Notes: a model not told the origin generated them from the sequence alone. A DNA stretch of 38,149 bases from Ferrimonas senticii DSM 18821 (GCF_000422665.1 NZ_AUGM01000025.1:1-38149), one strand, 5' to 3'; shown: positions 8,677 through 17,794, counted from the first letter of the stretch. A program made the numbers and translations.

Positions 8677-8923
8677 TAGGGCGTGTTGACGTTTGGTGTT
8701 CAGAATTTGGTCGAGGATAGTGGTTGTCAATCGAGGATTGCGATTGAAGGCATAGTGGCTCTACGTCGAAATCGTATGACGAAGAGTGACATCCGCTAGT
8801 CCGACCCTGCAAGGCGCCCCTCAGTGATCTCTGAGCAGTAAAATTAACTGACCATTAGCAATTTGCTGTCAAAAACAACCAATAACAGGCGCAAAAATAT
8901 ACAGCAAAGGTCAACTCGCCCTA
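8677..8923. mobile_element. MITE-like element with terminal inverted repeats and TA ends
   Basis: The 247-base segment is bounded by 22-base imperfect inverted repeats. The left end begins TAGGGCGTGTTGACGTTT; the right end, read on the other strand, begins TAGGGCGAGTTGACCTTT; three of 22 positions differ. If the element proper starts at GGGCG, a TA dinucleotide flanks each side, as in IS630/Tc1-type insertion. No open reading frame inside is convincing, so this is a non-autonomous or deleted element. It sits in the leader of the EF-G-like gene. The parent transposase family is an inference. Confidence 0.65.
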
Positions 8924-9070
8924 ACGGCAAAGTCTGATCGCGGTCAAAGTTTAGCCGACGATAGCACCGTAAAGTCGGGGGGTCGGGTCATACCAAATCG
9001 GGTGATGATCTTGCCACGCGATCGCAGCGGCTGATCAGCCTGATTGGTATTTGCTACCAAGGAGGTTTCT

Positions 9071-11095
9071 ATGCCCGCTCTTCGCACTGAACAGATCAGG
9101 AACGTCGCCCTGCTTGGCCATGCCGGCAGTGGCAAATCCAGTCTAATCGAAGCGTTGCTGTATCGCGCCAAGGCGATCCCAACCCATGGCAGGGTCGATG
9201 ACGGCACCAATCACGCCGACTTTACCGCCCAAGAACAGCAACATCATCACAGCCTCGAACCCTCTCTACTCAACCTCAACTACTACAACTGCCACGTTAA
9301 CCTGATCGACACCCCCGGATTGGTGGATCTGTTTGGTCGCGCCCAATTGACGCTGCCAGCGGTCGAATCGGTGCTGTTGGTGATCAACGCCGAGCGTGGC
9401 ATCGAACAAGTCACCCGCCGCGCCTTTAGCGATGCCCGTCGCCATGGCAAGGCGGTGATACTGGTGATCAACCGCATCAGCGATAACCTCGATAAACTGG
9501 AAGCCTTGCTGGAAAACATCCAACTGCAATTTGGCCATGGCTGCTTGCCGGTCAATTTGCCAAGTGTGGATGGCAAAGCGGTGCTGGATTGCTATTTCAC
9601 CCCGCAATATGACGATGGCCAGCCGCTTTTTAGTGAGGTAAAAGCCTGCCACGATGCACTGGTCGATGTGGTGGTAGAGCAAGACGAAGCACTGATGGAG
9701 ATCTACCTAGAACAGGAGCAATCACTGACCCCAGAGCAGTTGCATAACCCGCTAGAGGCCGCTCTGCGACAAGGGGAGTTAGTGCCAATCTGCTTTACCG
9801 ATGCTGAAGCGCCACTGGGCATTGGTCATCTACTGAACCTGATCTGCCAAGGTTTGCCGAACCCACTAGAAGGCAGCGCCGCCGAATTCGTTAACCGCCA
9901 GCAACAGCCTGTCGCCATCAGCGGCGAAGCCCAAGATCATCTGTTGGCACACGTATTTAAGATGAGCATCGACCCCTATCTGGGCCGACTTGGGGTCTGT
10001 CGCGTCCATCAGGGACGGCTGTTTATCGGCCAGAAACTGTTTATCGGCGAAGATCGCAAGCCGGTGAAGATCAGCCACCTGTATCAATTACAAGGCGGGC
10101 AACAAACCCCAGTCAATGAAGCCCTACCGGGGGATATCTGCGCGCTAGCCAAACTCGAAGGTCTTGAGATCGGTGCAATATTGCACGATCACCATGAAGA
10201 GGATCAGTTCAGCATGGTGCCGCCGGAATTGCCGCAGCCAATCTTTGGCTTAGCGGTGCGGCCGAAGAAACGCGGCGACGAACAGAAACTGGCTGAAGTG
10301 CTACAAAAGTTGGTAACCGAAGATCCCAGCTTGCAGATCCGCCATGAGGCGGGACAAAACCAAACCGTATTGCAAGGCCTTGGCGATACCCATGTGCAGA
10401 TTGCGCTGGAAAAAGCGGTACAGGTGTTCAAGCTGGATATGGAAACCGATGTGCCCGCAGTGGCCTATCGGGAAACCGTGCAAGGCACCGGCATCGCCCG
10501 CTATCGCCACAAAAAACAGACCGGCGGCGCAGGCCAATTTGGTGAGGTCGAACTGCGGGTGGAGACCCTGCCCCGCGGCAGCGGCTTCCAGTTCGCCTCG
10601 GAAGTGGTCGGTGGTGCGATCCCCAGCCAGTTTATTCCGGCCATCGAAAAAGGCGTCCGTGAAGCGATGACCGAAGGGGTACTGGCCGGCTTTGCCATGC
10701 AAGACCTTAAAGTGGTGGTGATGGATGGCAAACACCATCCGGTCGACTCCAAAGAGATCGCCTTTTTCACCGCCGGTAAGAAAGCCTTCCTTGAGGCGGT
10801 ACTGCTGGCCAAACCGGCCTTGCTGGAACCCATTGTCGAACTGCTGGTGACGGTAAACCAAGACAAAGTTGGCGACATCACCGGTGATCTGGCTAGCCAT
10901 CGCGCGATGGTGTGCGGCACCGAAGCCAAGGGCAATAACCAAGTGGAGATCGCCGCCGAGGCGCCCTTGGCCGAGCTCGACGACTATTCGGTGCGACTGA
11001 AAGCGATGACCGGCGGTGAGGCCGAACTCAGCATGGCTTTTGCCCGCTATGAGGTAGCGCCGGAACAACTGACCGAACGGCTACGACAACACTAA
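9071..11095 (+). CDS. Elongation factor G-like translational GTPase
   Basis: The 674-residue protein has the domain order of EF-G (G domain about 1-260, then domains II to V), including domain IV and V segments such as GGAGQFGEVELRVE and GGAIPSQFIPAIEKG. The P loop GHAGSGKSS (16-24) is intact. However, switch I lacks the usual RGITI (here HHHSLEP), the G3 motif is DTPGL with Leu84 where EF-G has the catalytic His, and the guanine motif NKxD reads NRIS (134-137). It therefore belongs to the EF-G2/FusA2-like paralogue group rather than canonical EF-G, and may bind or hydrolyse GTP poorly. The start at 9071 is fixed by a strong AAGGAGG ribosome site; a longer reading from 9044 has none. Confidence 0.88.
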   Translation: MPALRTEQIRNVALLGHAGSGKSSLIEALLYRAKAIPTHGRVDDGTNHADFTAQEQQHHHSLEPSLLNLNYYNCHVNLIDTPGLVDLFGRAQLTLPAVESVLLVINAERGIEQVTRRAFSDARRHGKAVILVINRISDNLDKLEALLENIQLQFGHGCLPVNLPSVDGKAVLDCYFTPQYDDGQPLFSEVKACHDALVDVVVEQDEALMEIYLEQEQSLTPEQLHNPLEAALRQGELVPICFTDAEAPLGIGHLLNLICQGLPNPLEGSAAEFVNRQQQPVAISGEAQDHLLAHVFKMSIDPYLGRLGVCRVHQGRLFIGQKLFIGEDRKPVKISHLYQLQGGQQTPVNEALPGDICALAKLEGLEIGAILHDHHEEDQFSMVPPELPQPIFGLAVRPKKRGDEQKLAEVLQKLVTEDPSLQIRHEAGQNQTVLQGLGDTHVQIALEKAVQVFKLDMETDVPAVAYRETVQGTGIARYRHKKQTGGAGQFGEVELRVETLPRGSGFQFASEVVGGAIPSQFIPAIEKGVREAMTEGVLAGFAMQDLKVVVMDGKHHPVDSKEIAFFTAGKKAFLEAVLLAKPALLEPIVELLVTVNQDKVGDITGDLASHRAMVCGTEAKGNNQVEIAAEAPLAELDDYSVRLKAMTGGEAELSMAFARYEVAPEQLTERLRQH

Positions 11096-11119
11096 GGTTT
11101 TGCTAATTATGTAATAACT

Positions 11120-11139
11120 GCGGCGACTTCGGTCGCCGC
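11120..11139 (+). terminator. Intrinsic terminator after the EF-G-like gene
   Basis: A perfect 8-base stem (GCGGCGAC with GTCGCCGC) closes a TTCG tetraloop and is followed by TTGTTGTT. It lies 24 bases after the stop codon. Confidence 0.8.
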
Positions 11140-11206
11140 TTGTTGTTATAACGGTCGCGACCTAAAGTTAACCACCTTCACCAAGTCATCGCTAAAGCCA
11201 ATATAA

Positions 11207-12229
11207 ATGAATCGATTATCACTGTTAGGAGCCCTGTTAATGCTCAGCACTAGCGCCTTTGGCGCCGATCCAATCTTTGCCATTCAGGGGCTCAAAGTTG
11301 GCCAGGTGGCAGACGCCAATGGCCTAACAGGGGTAACCGTACTGCGCTTTGATAAGGGTGCGACCGCCTCGGTTGATGTGCGCGGTGCCGCCCCTGGTAC
11401 GCGCGAAACCGATCTGCTTAAGCCGGAAAACCTAGTCCAGCAAGTTCATGCGATCGTCCTATCCGGCGGCAGCGCGTTTGGGCTTGATGCCATGAGCGGC
11501 GTCGCCGCTCAACTGGAACAGGAAGGCATCGGCTTCGACGTTAGCGTCGCCAAGGTGCCAATCGTTACCGGTGCGGTACTGTTTGATCTGGCGCTCGGTG
11601 ACGCCAAAGTGCGACCCGATGCCGCGATGGGGCGGGCAGCCACCAAAGCCGCACAACGAGAGATTTTCCAGCAAGGAAACTACGGCGCGGGCATGGGCGC
11701 CAGCGCCGGTAAAATTCGCGGCATGCAACACGCCACCAAGTCCGGCATTGGGCGGGCGGTAAAGCAGCTGGACAACGGCGTGGTGATCGCTGCAGTCGTA
11801 GCGGTCAACCCTTGGGGTGATGTGGTTGATCGCGACGGTCGCCTGTTGGCCGCCAGCCGCAATGATGCGGGCAACGACTTCGTCAACGGCACTGAACTGA
11901 TCATGCAAGGCTTTAATGCCGACGGCTTTGCTGGGCGCAATACCACCATCGGCGCCATCATCACCAATAGCACCTTAACCAAAACCGAGGCGTTAAAGGT
12001 GGCGCAAATGGCGCACGATGGTTATGCCCGCGCGATACGACCGGTGCACTCGCTGTACGATGGCGACGCCATCTTTGCCGCCGCCACCAGCGAAGTGGCA
12101 GCGATGGATGTCAACTTACTGGGGGTTATCGCCGCCGAAGTGATGGAGCAAGCGATCCATAACGCGGTGCTGGCGGCCGAACCGGCCGGTGGTCTGCCAA
12201 GCGCCACTAGCCTGGCCACCAAACAGTGA
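11207..12229 (+). CDS. P1-family (DmpA-like) peptidase, exported
   Basis: This is an N-terminal-nucleophile aminopeptidase of MEROPS family P1, related to D-aminopeptidase DmpA and beta-peptidyl aminopeptidases, which self-cleave into two chains. A signal peptide (MNRLSLLGALLMLSTSAFGA) indicates periplasmic location. Family motifs include LSGGSAFGLDAMSG, VPIVTGAVLFDL and GYGAGMGASAGK-type glycine-rich segments. The predicted self-cleavage point is N245/T246 in GRNTTIGAIITN, with Thr246 as nucleophile. At 340 residues it is typical. Its stop overlaps the GTG start of the transporter gene, so the two are translationally coupled; the transporter might move its products, but that is inference. 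Confidence 0.85.
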   Translation: MNRLSLLGALLMLSTSAFGADPIFAIQGLKVGQVADANGLTGVTVLRFDKGATASVDVRGAAPGTRETDLLKPENLVQQVHAIVLSGGSAFGLDAMSGVAAQLEQEGIGFDVSVAKVPIVTGAVLFDLALGDAKVRPDAAMGRAATKAAQREIFQQGNYGAGMGASAGKIRGMQHATKSGIGRAVKQLDNGVVIAAVVAVNPWGDVVDRDGRLLAASRNDAGNDFVNGTELIMQGFNADGFAGRNTTIGAIITNSTLTKTEALKVAQMAHDGYARAIRPVHSLYDGDAIFAAATSEVAAMDVNLLGVIAAEVMEQAIHNAVLAAEPAGGLPSATSLATKQ

Positions 12230-13095
12230 GATTACTGCGGGGAGAATACCTGGTACTCATCGCCACGGTGCTGGCGGCATTGGGTTGGGTGGCCTCGAAA
12301 CAGGTGGTGAGCATGATGCCCGCCGCGCAGTTTATCGGTGGCCGATTTTTGCTGGCCTCGATACTGCTAGTGCCGTTTTGTTGGCAGGTATTGCGCCACT
12401 GCAGCAGCAAAGTGCTGCTGCATGCCTTCGGCGTTGGCATCGTATTGGGCGTCCATCTGTTGCTGTGGATCTATGCGGTCACCCTAGCCGACGGTCTTGG
12501 TGAGGGCGCCTTTATCATGAGTTTGGCGATGTTGTTTGCCCCACTACTGGGCTGGGCGCTGTATCGGCAACCGCCATCAGCGGCGTTCTGGCTGGCGTTG
12601 CCACTGGCGATGGCGGGGATGGCACTGCTGTCGCTCTCCGGCGGTTGGCAACTTGATGGCAGTCAAGGTTTGTTCTTGGTCTCGGCGCTGCTGCTGTCGC
12701 TGCACTTTAACCTGAACAAACGGCTGACGGTGCAGCTGCCACCGCTGAGTGCCGCCTGCGTGCAACTGCTGGCTGTCGGCCTGCTGTCACTCACGGTGGC
12801 TTGGGCGCTGGGCGCAACCAGCCACCAGATGACCAGCAGCGGTTGGGGCTGGTTTATCGCCGCAGCGGTGCTGGCCACTAGCGTACGCTATGTGCTGCAA
12901 AGTGCCGGTCAAGCGCGCACCGATACCGGCACCGCAGCGGTGATCATGCTGATAGAACCGATCTGGACGCTGCTGTTCAGTGTGCTGCTGTTTGATGAAG
13001 CGTTAACCATCAATAAAGTCGGCGGCGGCCTGCTGATCCTCAGCGCCCTGCTGCTGTATCGATTGCGCGAAAGCCGCTTATTAGCAAACGCCTAA
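12226..13095 (+). CDS. EamA/DMT-family transporter
   Basis: The protein is a ten-segment inner-membrane transporter of the drug/metabolite superfamily (EamA domain twice, about residues 5-140 and 148-282). The hydrophobic pattern, the N-terminal ALGWVASKQVVSMMP and the C-terminal LIEPIWTLLFSVLLFDEAL segment (the EP motif before a final helix) are characteristic. The GTG start at 12226 overlaps the peptidase stop (GTGA). Substrates in this family range from amino acids to sugars and cannot be assigned here. Confidence 0.85.
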   Translation: MRLLRGEYLVLIATVLAALGWVASKQVVSMMPAAQFIGGRFLLASILLVPFCWQVLRHCSSKVLLHAFGVGIVLGVHLLLWIYAVTLADGLGEGAFIMSLAMLFAPLLGWALYRQPPSAAFWLALPLAMAGMALLSLSGGWQLDGSQGLFLVSALLLSLHFNLNKRLTVQLPPLSAACVQLLAVGLLSLTVAWALGATSHQMTSSGWGWFIAAAVLATSVRYVLQSAGQARTDTGTAAVIMLIEPIWTLLFSVLLFDEALTINKVGGGLLILSALLLYRLRESRLLANA

Positions 13096-13118
13096 AACAG
13101 TCTTTTTCCCAAAAAAAA

Positions 13119-13140
13119 CGACCACTCATCGAGTGGCCGT
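13119..13140 (-). terminator. Intrinsic terminator between convergent genes
   Basis: A stem of about nine pairs (CGACCACTC with GAGTGGCCG, one G-U) has a run of eight T on the minus strand, so it mainly serves the M16 operon; it could also act on the transporter transcript. Confidence 0.75.
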
Positions 13141-13165
13141 TGTTGCTAACTATTGCCCTTAATGG

Positions 13166-14677
13166 TTAAAAGCGAAACCCAGACTGGTTGATCTCAACTT
13201 GGGTTACTTCGCCATATTCGCCGGCGATAGCCGCAATTTCGGCGGCGTTACCCACCAAGACGAATTGCAGATTTTGCTGCGGGAAGTGTTCCGCCACCAA
13301 TCGCTGCACCTCAGTCAGGGTTAAGCTATCCACCTGCTCGCTAAAGCGGTTGGGCTGTTTCGTCGACAACCCCATCAAGTGGCTTTGCCCTAACAACCCC
13401 GCCAGTTGCTCGGCGGTTTCATACTTCGGTGGGAACTGGCCTTTGACGTACGCTTTGGCACTGTCCAGCGTCGCTTGGTCGATACCTTGTTGCCACAACC
13501 GTTGATAGGTCGACAGCGCCAGATCCACCGCCGCCTTGGTGTTTTTGCTAGCGGTAAAGCTGCTTAGGTAAAAACTGCCGTGCTCCGACAGCGCCGCAAA
13601 TCGCGACCGGGCACCGTAAGTTAAACCGGCTTTGACTCGCAGTTCGTCGTTCAACCACGAGGTAAAACGGCCACCCAAGATGGTATTCACCACCATCAGA
13701 CCAACGTAATCGGGGTTATCCCGCGCCACGCCAATGCCACCGATCATAAAGGTAGTTTCGCGGGCATCGGGCTTATCCACCAGTAACACCTTGGCGCCGT
13801 TAGCGGGGGCAATCGCCGCCGCCAGATCCGGCGCTTGCGGGGTGGCGCGATCGTCCCAGCCACCAAAGTAGCCCTGCACCAGTTGGCTGGCTTTTTCATT
13901 GGCAAAATCGCCGCTGATCACCAAGGCGCTGCCACGGGGTTGATACCAACTGCCGTGAAACAGTTTTAGGTCAAACTCATCAAGCTGGCTTAGCTCATCG
14001 GCATTACCGGCGGCGGCATTACCATAGGGGTGATTGCCGTACACCAAGCGATCGAAATAGTTGCCAATCACCGCCCGTGGCGACTCTTTTTGTTGCGCCA
14101 GTTGGGCAACATAGCGATCCCGTGCTTTAACCACCTCGGCGGCGGGGAAGCTGGGATTAATCGCCACATCCGCCAGCAACGCCAACATCGTGGTGATGTC
14201 TTTGCTTTGGAACTGGCTGGCGATCACCGTCGCTTCTTTATCGGCGCGAGCGGTTAGACTGGCACCCAACTGTTCCACCTGTTGCTCCAACTGTGCCTTG
14301 CTGAGTTTATCGGTGCCCAGCAGCAGCCCTTGGCTGGTGAGCATGGCAATACCAGCATCAGAATCGTTGACGGCACCAACCGGCATCCACAACTCGGCAG
14401 TGACTAACGGCACCTTGTCACGCTGCAGCAGATACACCGTTAAGCCGTTGGCCAACTGATACTGCTGGTAGGACGGCAGTTGAAACTTAGCGCCACTGGT
14501 GGCCATCTTCGGCATCACAAAGGGTTTAACTGATTGCGCCGCATTACCCGCATTACCCGCATTTTGCGTACTTTTCGCCGCACTTTCGCTGCCGCTTTCT
14601 GTTATTGCGCAGCCAGATAGCGCCACGCTAACGGTCAGCGCCAGCAACGTTTTGGTTCGATTAATTACCGCAGTCAT
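13166..14677 (-). CDS. M16-family peptidase-like subunit without zinc motif, lipoprotein
   Basis: The 503-residue protein is an M16 (pitrilysin/processing-peptidase) homologue with a lipoprotein signal peptide (lipobox LSGC, Cys23). Where active members have HxxEH, this one reads LTSQGLLLG, so it cannot bind zinc. The C-terminal half keeps the Arg/Tyr pair in LRVKAGLTYGARS, which in two-chain M16 enzymes is contributed by the non-catalytic subunit to bind substrate. Together with the upstream HFFEH protein it should form a heterodimer. Its start overlaps the upstream stop by one base (TGATG), indicating coupled translation. Confidence 0.88.
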   Translation of the reverse strand: MTAVINRTKTLLALTVSVALSGCAITESGSESAAKSTQNAGNAGNAAQSVKPFVMPKMATSGAKFQLPSYQQYQLANGLTVYLLQRDKVPLVTAELWMPVGAVNDSDAGIAMLTSQGLLLGTDKLSKAQLEQQVEQLGASLTARADKEATVIASQFQSKDITTMLALLADVAINPSFPAAEVVKARDRYVAQLAQQKESPRAVIGNYFDRLVYGNHPYGNAAAGNADELSQLDEFDLKLFHGSWYQPRGSALVISGDFANEKASQLVQGYFGGWDDRATPQAPDLAAAIAPANGAKVLLVDKPDARETTFMIGGIGVARDNPDYVGLMVVNTILGGRFTSWLNDELRVKAGLTYGARSRFAALSEHGSFYLSSFTASKNTKAAVDLALSTYQRLWQQGIDQATLDSAKAYVKGQFPPKYETAEQLAGLLGQSHLMGLSTKQPNRFSEQVDSLTLTEVQRLVAEHFPQQNLQFVLVGNAAEIAAIAGEYGEVTQVEINQSGFRF

Positions 14678-16002
14678 CAGTCCCGATCCTCCTCGGCCGC
14701 CAGCACCCCAACCGTCCGGCGGGCTTTGGTCAGATATTGTTGCGCCACCCGCTGAATGTCGGCGGCAGTCACTTGTTGGTAGGCATTAGGTGCGTCAAAC
14801 AGGGCGCGATAGTCGCCGAAAAACAGCTGATAAGTACCGACCATATTGGAACGGTCATTGATGGTGGCGATCTGCTGGTAAAACTCCATCAACTTGCCAT
14901 TTTTAACCTTATCCAACTCTTGTTGTGACACCGGCGTAGTCGCAAGGCGATTGACCTCGGCGATCAGGGTCTGCTCCAACTCACTGATCGCCACGTTGGG
15001 ACTGGCGATGGCGTACAGATACAGCAGGTTGGGATCAAAGCTCATCGGCATATAACCATCGACACCAAGAGCCAATTGGCTGTCTACCAGTGCCCGATTA
15101 AGGCGGCTGGATTTGCCTTTGAGCAAAATATCGGTCAGCAGATCCAACGCATAAAAATCACTGCTGCTGGTTTGTGGCACTTTATAGGCCACCATCAGAT
15201 TCGGCGTCGATACCGACGCTTTTTGCACGTAGACTCGGCGCTCACCGGTTTGCTCTGGCTCGATGGTACGCACGGCCGCCGGTTCAGGCTGGGCAGGGAT
15301 CGGCCCGAAGTACTGTTCGGCCCACTGCTTAATTTGGGCAAACTTAACCGCCCCGGAGATCACCACCAAGGCATTGTTCGGGGCGTAGTAGGTTTGATGA
15401 AACTGCTCCAGATCCGCCTGGGTCCATGCTTTGATGTCGGATTCGTGGCCGATCACCGACCAACTGTAGGGATGCGCCCGAAATGCCACCCCCTTAACCT
15501 CTTCGCTGAGCACTCGCCAGTTGGAGTTTTCTAAGCCGGTGCGACGCTCTGACAGCACCACCGCTCGTTCTGACAGCACCATCTTCGGATCAATATCGAG
15601 CTTGCCGATGCGATCGGCCTCCAGCGAGAAGATGATTTCGGTGGCGTCACTGGGGAACCAATCGGTATACACCGTCAGGTTTTCGGTGGTGTAGGCGTTG
15701 TTGGCACCGCCGGCGGCTTCCATGGTGCGGTCGAACATCTTCGGCCCATAATTTTCCGAACCGTTAAACATCATGTGTTCAAAGAAGTGCGACAAACCGG
15801 TGATCCCCGGCACCTCATTGCGCGAGCCCGCTTTCCAAAACAGGTACATGTTGGCGTTGGGGATGCTGAAATCCTCCATCACCAGCACCTGCATGCCGTT
15901 ATCGAGGGTAAATCCTTGCACATCATTGGCGTCGATCGCCGCACTGTGGCTGGTAAAAACCAGCAACGACGCCGCCACGGTAGACCGCAGTAACATACTC
16001 AC
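14677..16002 (-). CDS. M16-family zinc metallopeptidase, catalytic subunit
   Basis: This exported M16 endopeptidase has a signal peptide (about residues 1-22) and the inverted zinc motif HFFEH (H72, E75, H76) in GLSHFFEHMMFNG; the third ligand is E152 in VVLSERR, 76 residues later, as expected. It lacks lipidation, while its partner downstream is a lipoprotein, so the pair is probably held at a periplasmic membrane face. The likely role is degradation of peptides or misfolded envelope proteins. It is the first gene of a two-gene operon and diverges from the flavoprotein operon at 16275. Confidence 0.9.
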   Translation of the reverse strand: MSMLLRSTVAASLLVFTSHSAAIDANDVQGFTLDNGMQVLVMEDFSIPNANMYLFWKAGSRNEVPGITGLSHFFEHMMFNGSENYGPKMFDRTMEAAGGANNAYTTENLTVYTDWFPSDATEIIFSLEADRIGKLDIDPKMVLSERAVVLSERRTGLENSNWRVLSEEVKGVAFRAHPYSWSVIGHESDIKAWTQADLEQFHQTYYAPNNALVVISGAVKFAQIKQWAEQYFGPIPAQPEPAAVRTIEPEQTGERRVYVQKASVSTPNLMVAYKVPQTSSSDFYALDLLTDILLKGKSSRLNRALVDSQLALGVDGYMPMSFDPNLLYLYAIASPNVAISELEQTLIAEVNRLATTPVSQQELDKVKNGKLMEFYQQIATINDRSNMVGTYQLFFGDYRALFDAPNAYQQVTAADIQRVAQQYLTKARRTVGVLAAEEDRD

Positions 16003-16274
16003 TCCCTTAGAGTTTGTTTATTTACTAGGCCATCATGCCAAAGCCTAAGGTTGATTCACAAGCGGCGAAATTCTGTATCAATTAGCAGCCCAAGCTGCGG
16101 CATGAGCCAGCAATATCGGCTCACAATGCGGGGTATTACGCAGCCATTACCCCAACTTTGAAACACCGTGAAAAACTAATTTTCCAGGTTTTTCCAAGGT
16201 GACCAGCATCACCCTTTATCACGGCCTCGGCCGCCACCATCAGTCCGTACCCTTTTCTCAACAGGAACGTACTG
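16003..16274. promoter_or_regulatory. Divergent promoter region with CRP-like palindrome
   Basis: This spacer separates the M16 operon from flavoprotein operon A. It contains GGTGA-CCAGCA-TCACC at 16198-16213, matching the GTGA-N6-TCAC core of CRP sites and lying 61 bases before the flavoprotein start. No other gene is supported. In Shewanella, CRP is known to control anaerobic respiration, so the site fits the operon, but one palindrome is weak proof. Confidence 0.5.
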
Positions 16275-17786
16275 ATGACTTCTAGACGCAATTTCTTAAA
16301 AGGTTCGGCGGCTACCTTGCTAACCGCTGGCCTAGCTAGTGGCGCCCACGCCAACGGCCGCAGCGCAAGCTACGACGAACAGTTCGACATCATCATTATT
16401 GGCTCTGGTTTTGCCGGTTGTGCCGCTGCGGTAGAGGCCACCAAAGCTGGCAAGAAAACGCTGCTGATTGACAAGATGCCGGGCTTTGGTGGCAACAGTT
16501 GCATCAACGGCGGCGCCATGGCTGTGGTTGGTTCACCACAACAGGCACGCAAAGGCATTGAAGATTCCATCGAGTTGATGATTGCCGACATGCTTAAAGC
16601 TGGACGCAACTTGGGGGATCCGGAGTTGGTGAAGTTGGTGGCCAACGAATCAGCCGCCTCTTATGAATTTTTGCTGCAATGCGGCACCAAGTTCAAAGAC
16701 ACCCTGATGCATTTTGGTGGCCACACCCAACCGCGAATCATCCAATCGATTAATGCGGTCGGTGGTGACATGACCACGGCGATGCTGAAAACCGCCACCG
16801 CCAATGGATTAGATGCCCGCAAAAACTGCCATTTGGATCAGATCATCGTTGCCCAAGATGGCGCCATCGAAGGGATCGAAATCCGCCAGAACTATTACTT
16901 TGAACAGCCAAGTTCCGGCCAACCGCTGCGGATTAAAGTAAATCAAGCACTGATAATGGCTACCGGAGGCTTTGCCGCTGATGTCGAGTTCCGCCAAGCG
17001 CAAGTACCAGCCTTAGGCGATCACATGAGCACCACCAACCATCAAGGAGGCAGTGCCAGCGGCTTAAAGGCGATGATCAAGATCGGCGCATGGCCAGTAC
17101 AGCTGTCGCAAATCCAGATCGGCCCATGGACTAGCCCTGATGAGTACGGTTTCGGCCATACCCCATTTAACTCAGTTGGCACCTTCCCGTACGGCCTGAC
17201 CGTAGACGTTCGAAGCGGCAAACGTTTTTTCAATGAGATGGCCGATCGCAAAGAACGCGCTGACGCCATTCTGGCGCAGCTAGACGAACAGGGAAAACCG
17301 GTCTATCCGGTGGCCTTCGTCAGCCAAAGTGCCGTCGACAAGTACCGTGGCAGTTTCTACATCCTTGAGTCTGGCTTGCATGCAGGGGTGATCAAAAAGT
17401 TTGCCACCATCGCCGAATTGGCGCAGCACTACGGTATGCCCGTCGCAGGACTGACTGAACAGGTGCAGCAATTTGAAGCTGACATTAAGCGCGGCCAAGA
17501 CTCGCAGTTTGCCCGCCACAACCTGAAAGCGGTACCGCCGCTTGGCACGGGTCCGTTTTATGCCATTCGCTTGTGGCCAAAAGCCCACTACACCATGGGT
17601 GGGGTCAAAATTAATAAAGAAGCTCAAGTAATCAACATGCAAACCAGCCAGCCGATCGCCAAGCTCTATGCCGCTGGCGAGGTGACCGGCGGAATCCATG
17701 GTGGCACCCGTTTGGGCGGCTGTGCCATTGCCGAAGCGATCGCCACTGGTCGTCGTGCTGTTATTCACTGTCTAACCCAAGCCTGA
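16275..17786 (+). CDS. Tat-exported fumarate-reductase-like flavoprotein (copy A)
   Basis: This is a periplasmic FAD protein of the flavocytochrome c/fumarate reductase family, which reduces alpha,beta-unsaturated acids (fumarate, urocanate, methacrylate and similar). A twin-arginine signal (SRRNFLKG) opens the protein. The FAD-binding GSGFAG is at 43-48. Family catalytic positions are visible: R325 in NEMADRKERAD (the proton-donor Arg), H438 in HYTMGGV and R479 in GGTRLGG. The His that helps bind fumarate in Shewanella Fcc3 is replaced (IQIGPWTSP, G283), so fumarate is unlikely as substrate. No haem or FMN domain is fused; the tetraheme cytochrome gene 8 bases downstream supplies electrons. 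A ribosome site AGGAA precedes the ATG. Confidence 0.88.
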   Translation: MTSRRNFLKGSAATLLTAGLASGAHANGRSASYDEQFDIIIIGSGFAGCAAAVEATKAGKKTLLIDKMPGFGGNSCINGGAMAVVGSPQQARKGIEDSIELMIADMLKAGRNLGDPELVKLVANESAASYEFLLQCGTKFKDTLMHFGGHTQPRIIQSINAVGGDMTTAMLKTATANGLDARKNCHLDQIIVAQDGAIEGIEIRQNYYFEQPSSGQPLRIKVNQALIMATGGFAADVEFRQAQVPALGDHMSTTNHQGGSASGLKAMIKIGAWPVQLSQIQIGPWTSPDEYGFGHTPFNSVGTFPYGLTVDVRSGKRFFNEMADRKERADAILAQLDEQGKPVYPVAFVSQSAVDKYRGSFYILESGLHAGVIKKFATIAELAQHYGMPVAGLTEQVQQFEADIKRGQDSQFARHNLKAVPPLGTGPFYAIRLWPKAHYTMGGVKINKEAQVINMQTSQPIAKLYAAGEVTGGIHGGTRLGGCAIAEAIATGRRAVIHCLTQA

Positions 17787-17794
17787 GGCCAATT

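Noticed and set aside
8582-8812. A 76-codon minus-strand reading frame spanning the MITE-like element.
   Set aside because: No ribosome site, no recognisable protein features, and it crosses the element boundary.
10301-11068. 255-codon minus-strand reading frame inside the EF-G-like gene.
   Set aside because: Antisense shadow of conserved EF-G domains; composition is not protein-like.
13166-14677. M16 protein without HxxEH as a decayed pseudogene.
   Set aside because: The reading frame is intact, the Arg/Tyr substrate pair is present, and active/inactive M16 pairs are a normal arrangement.
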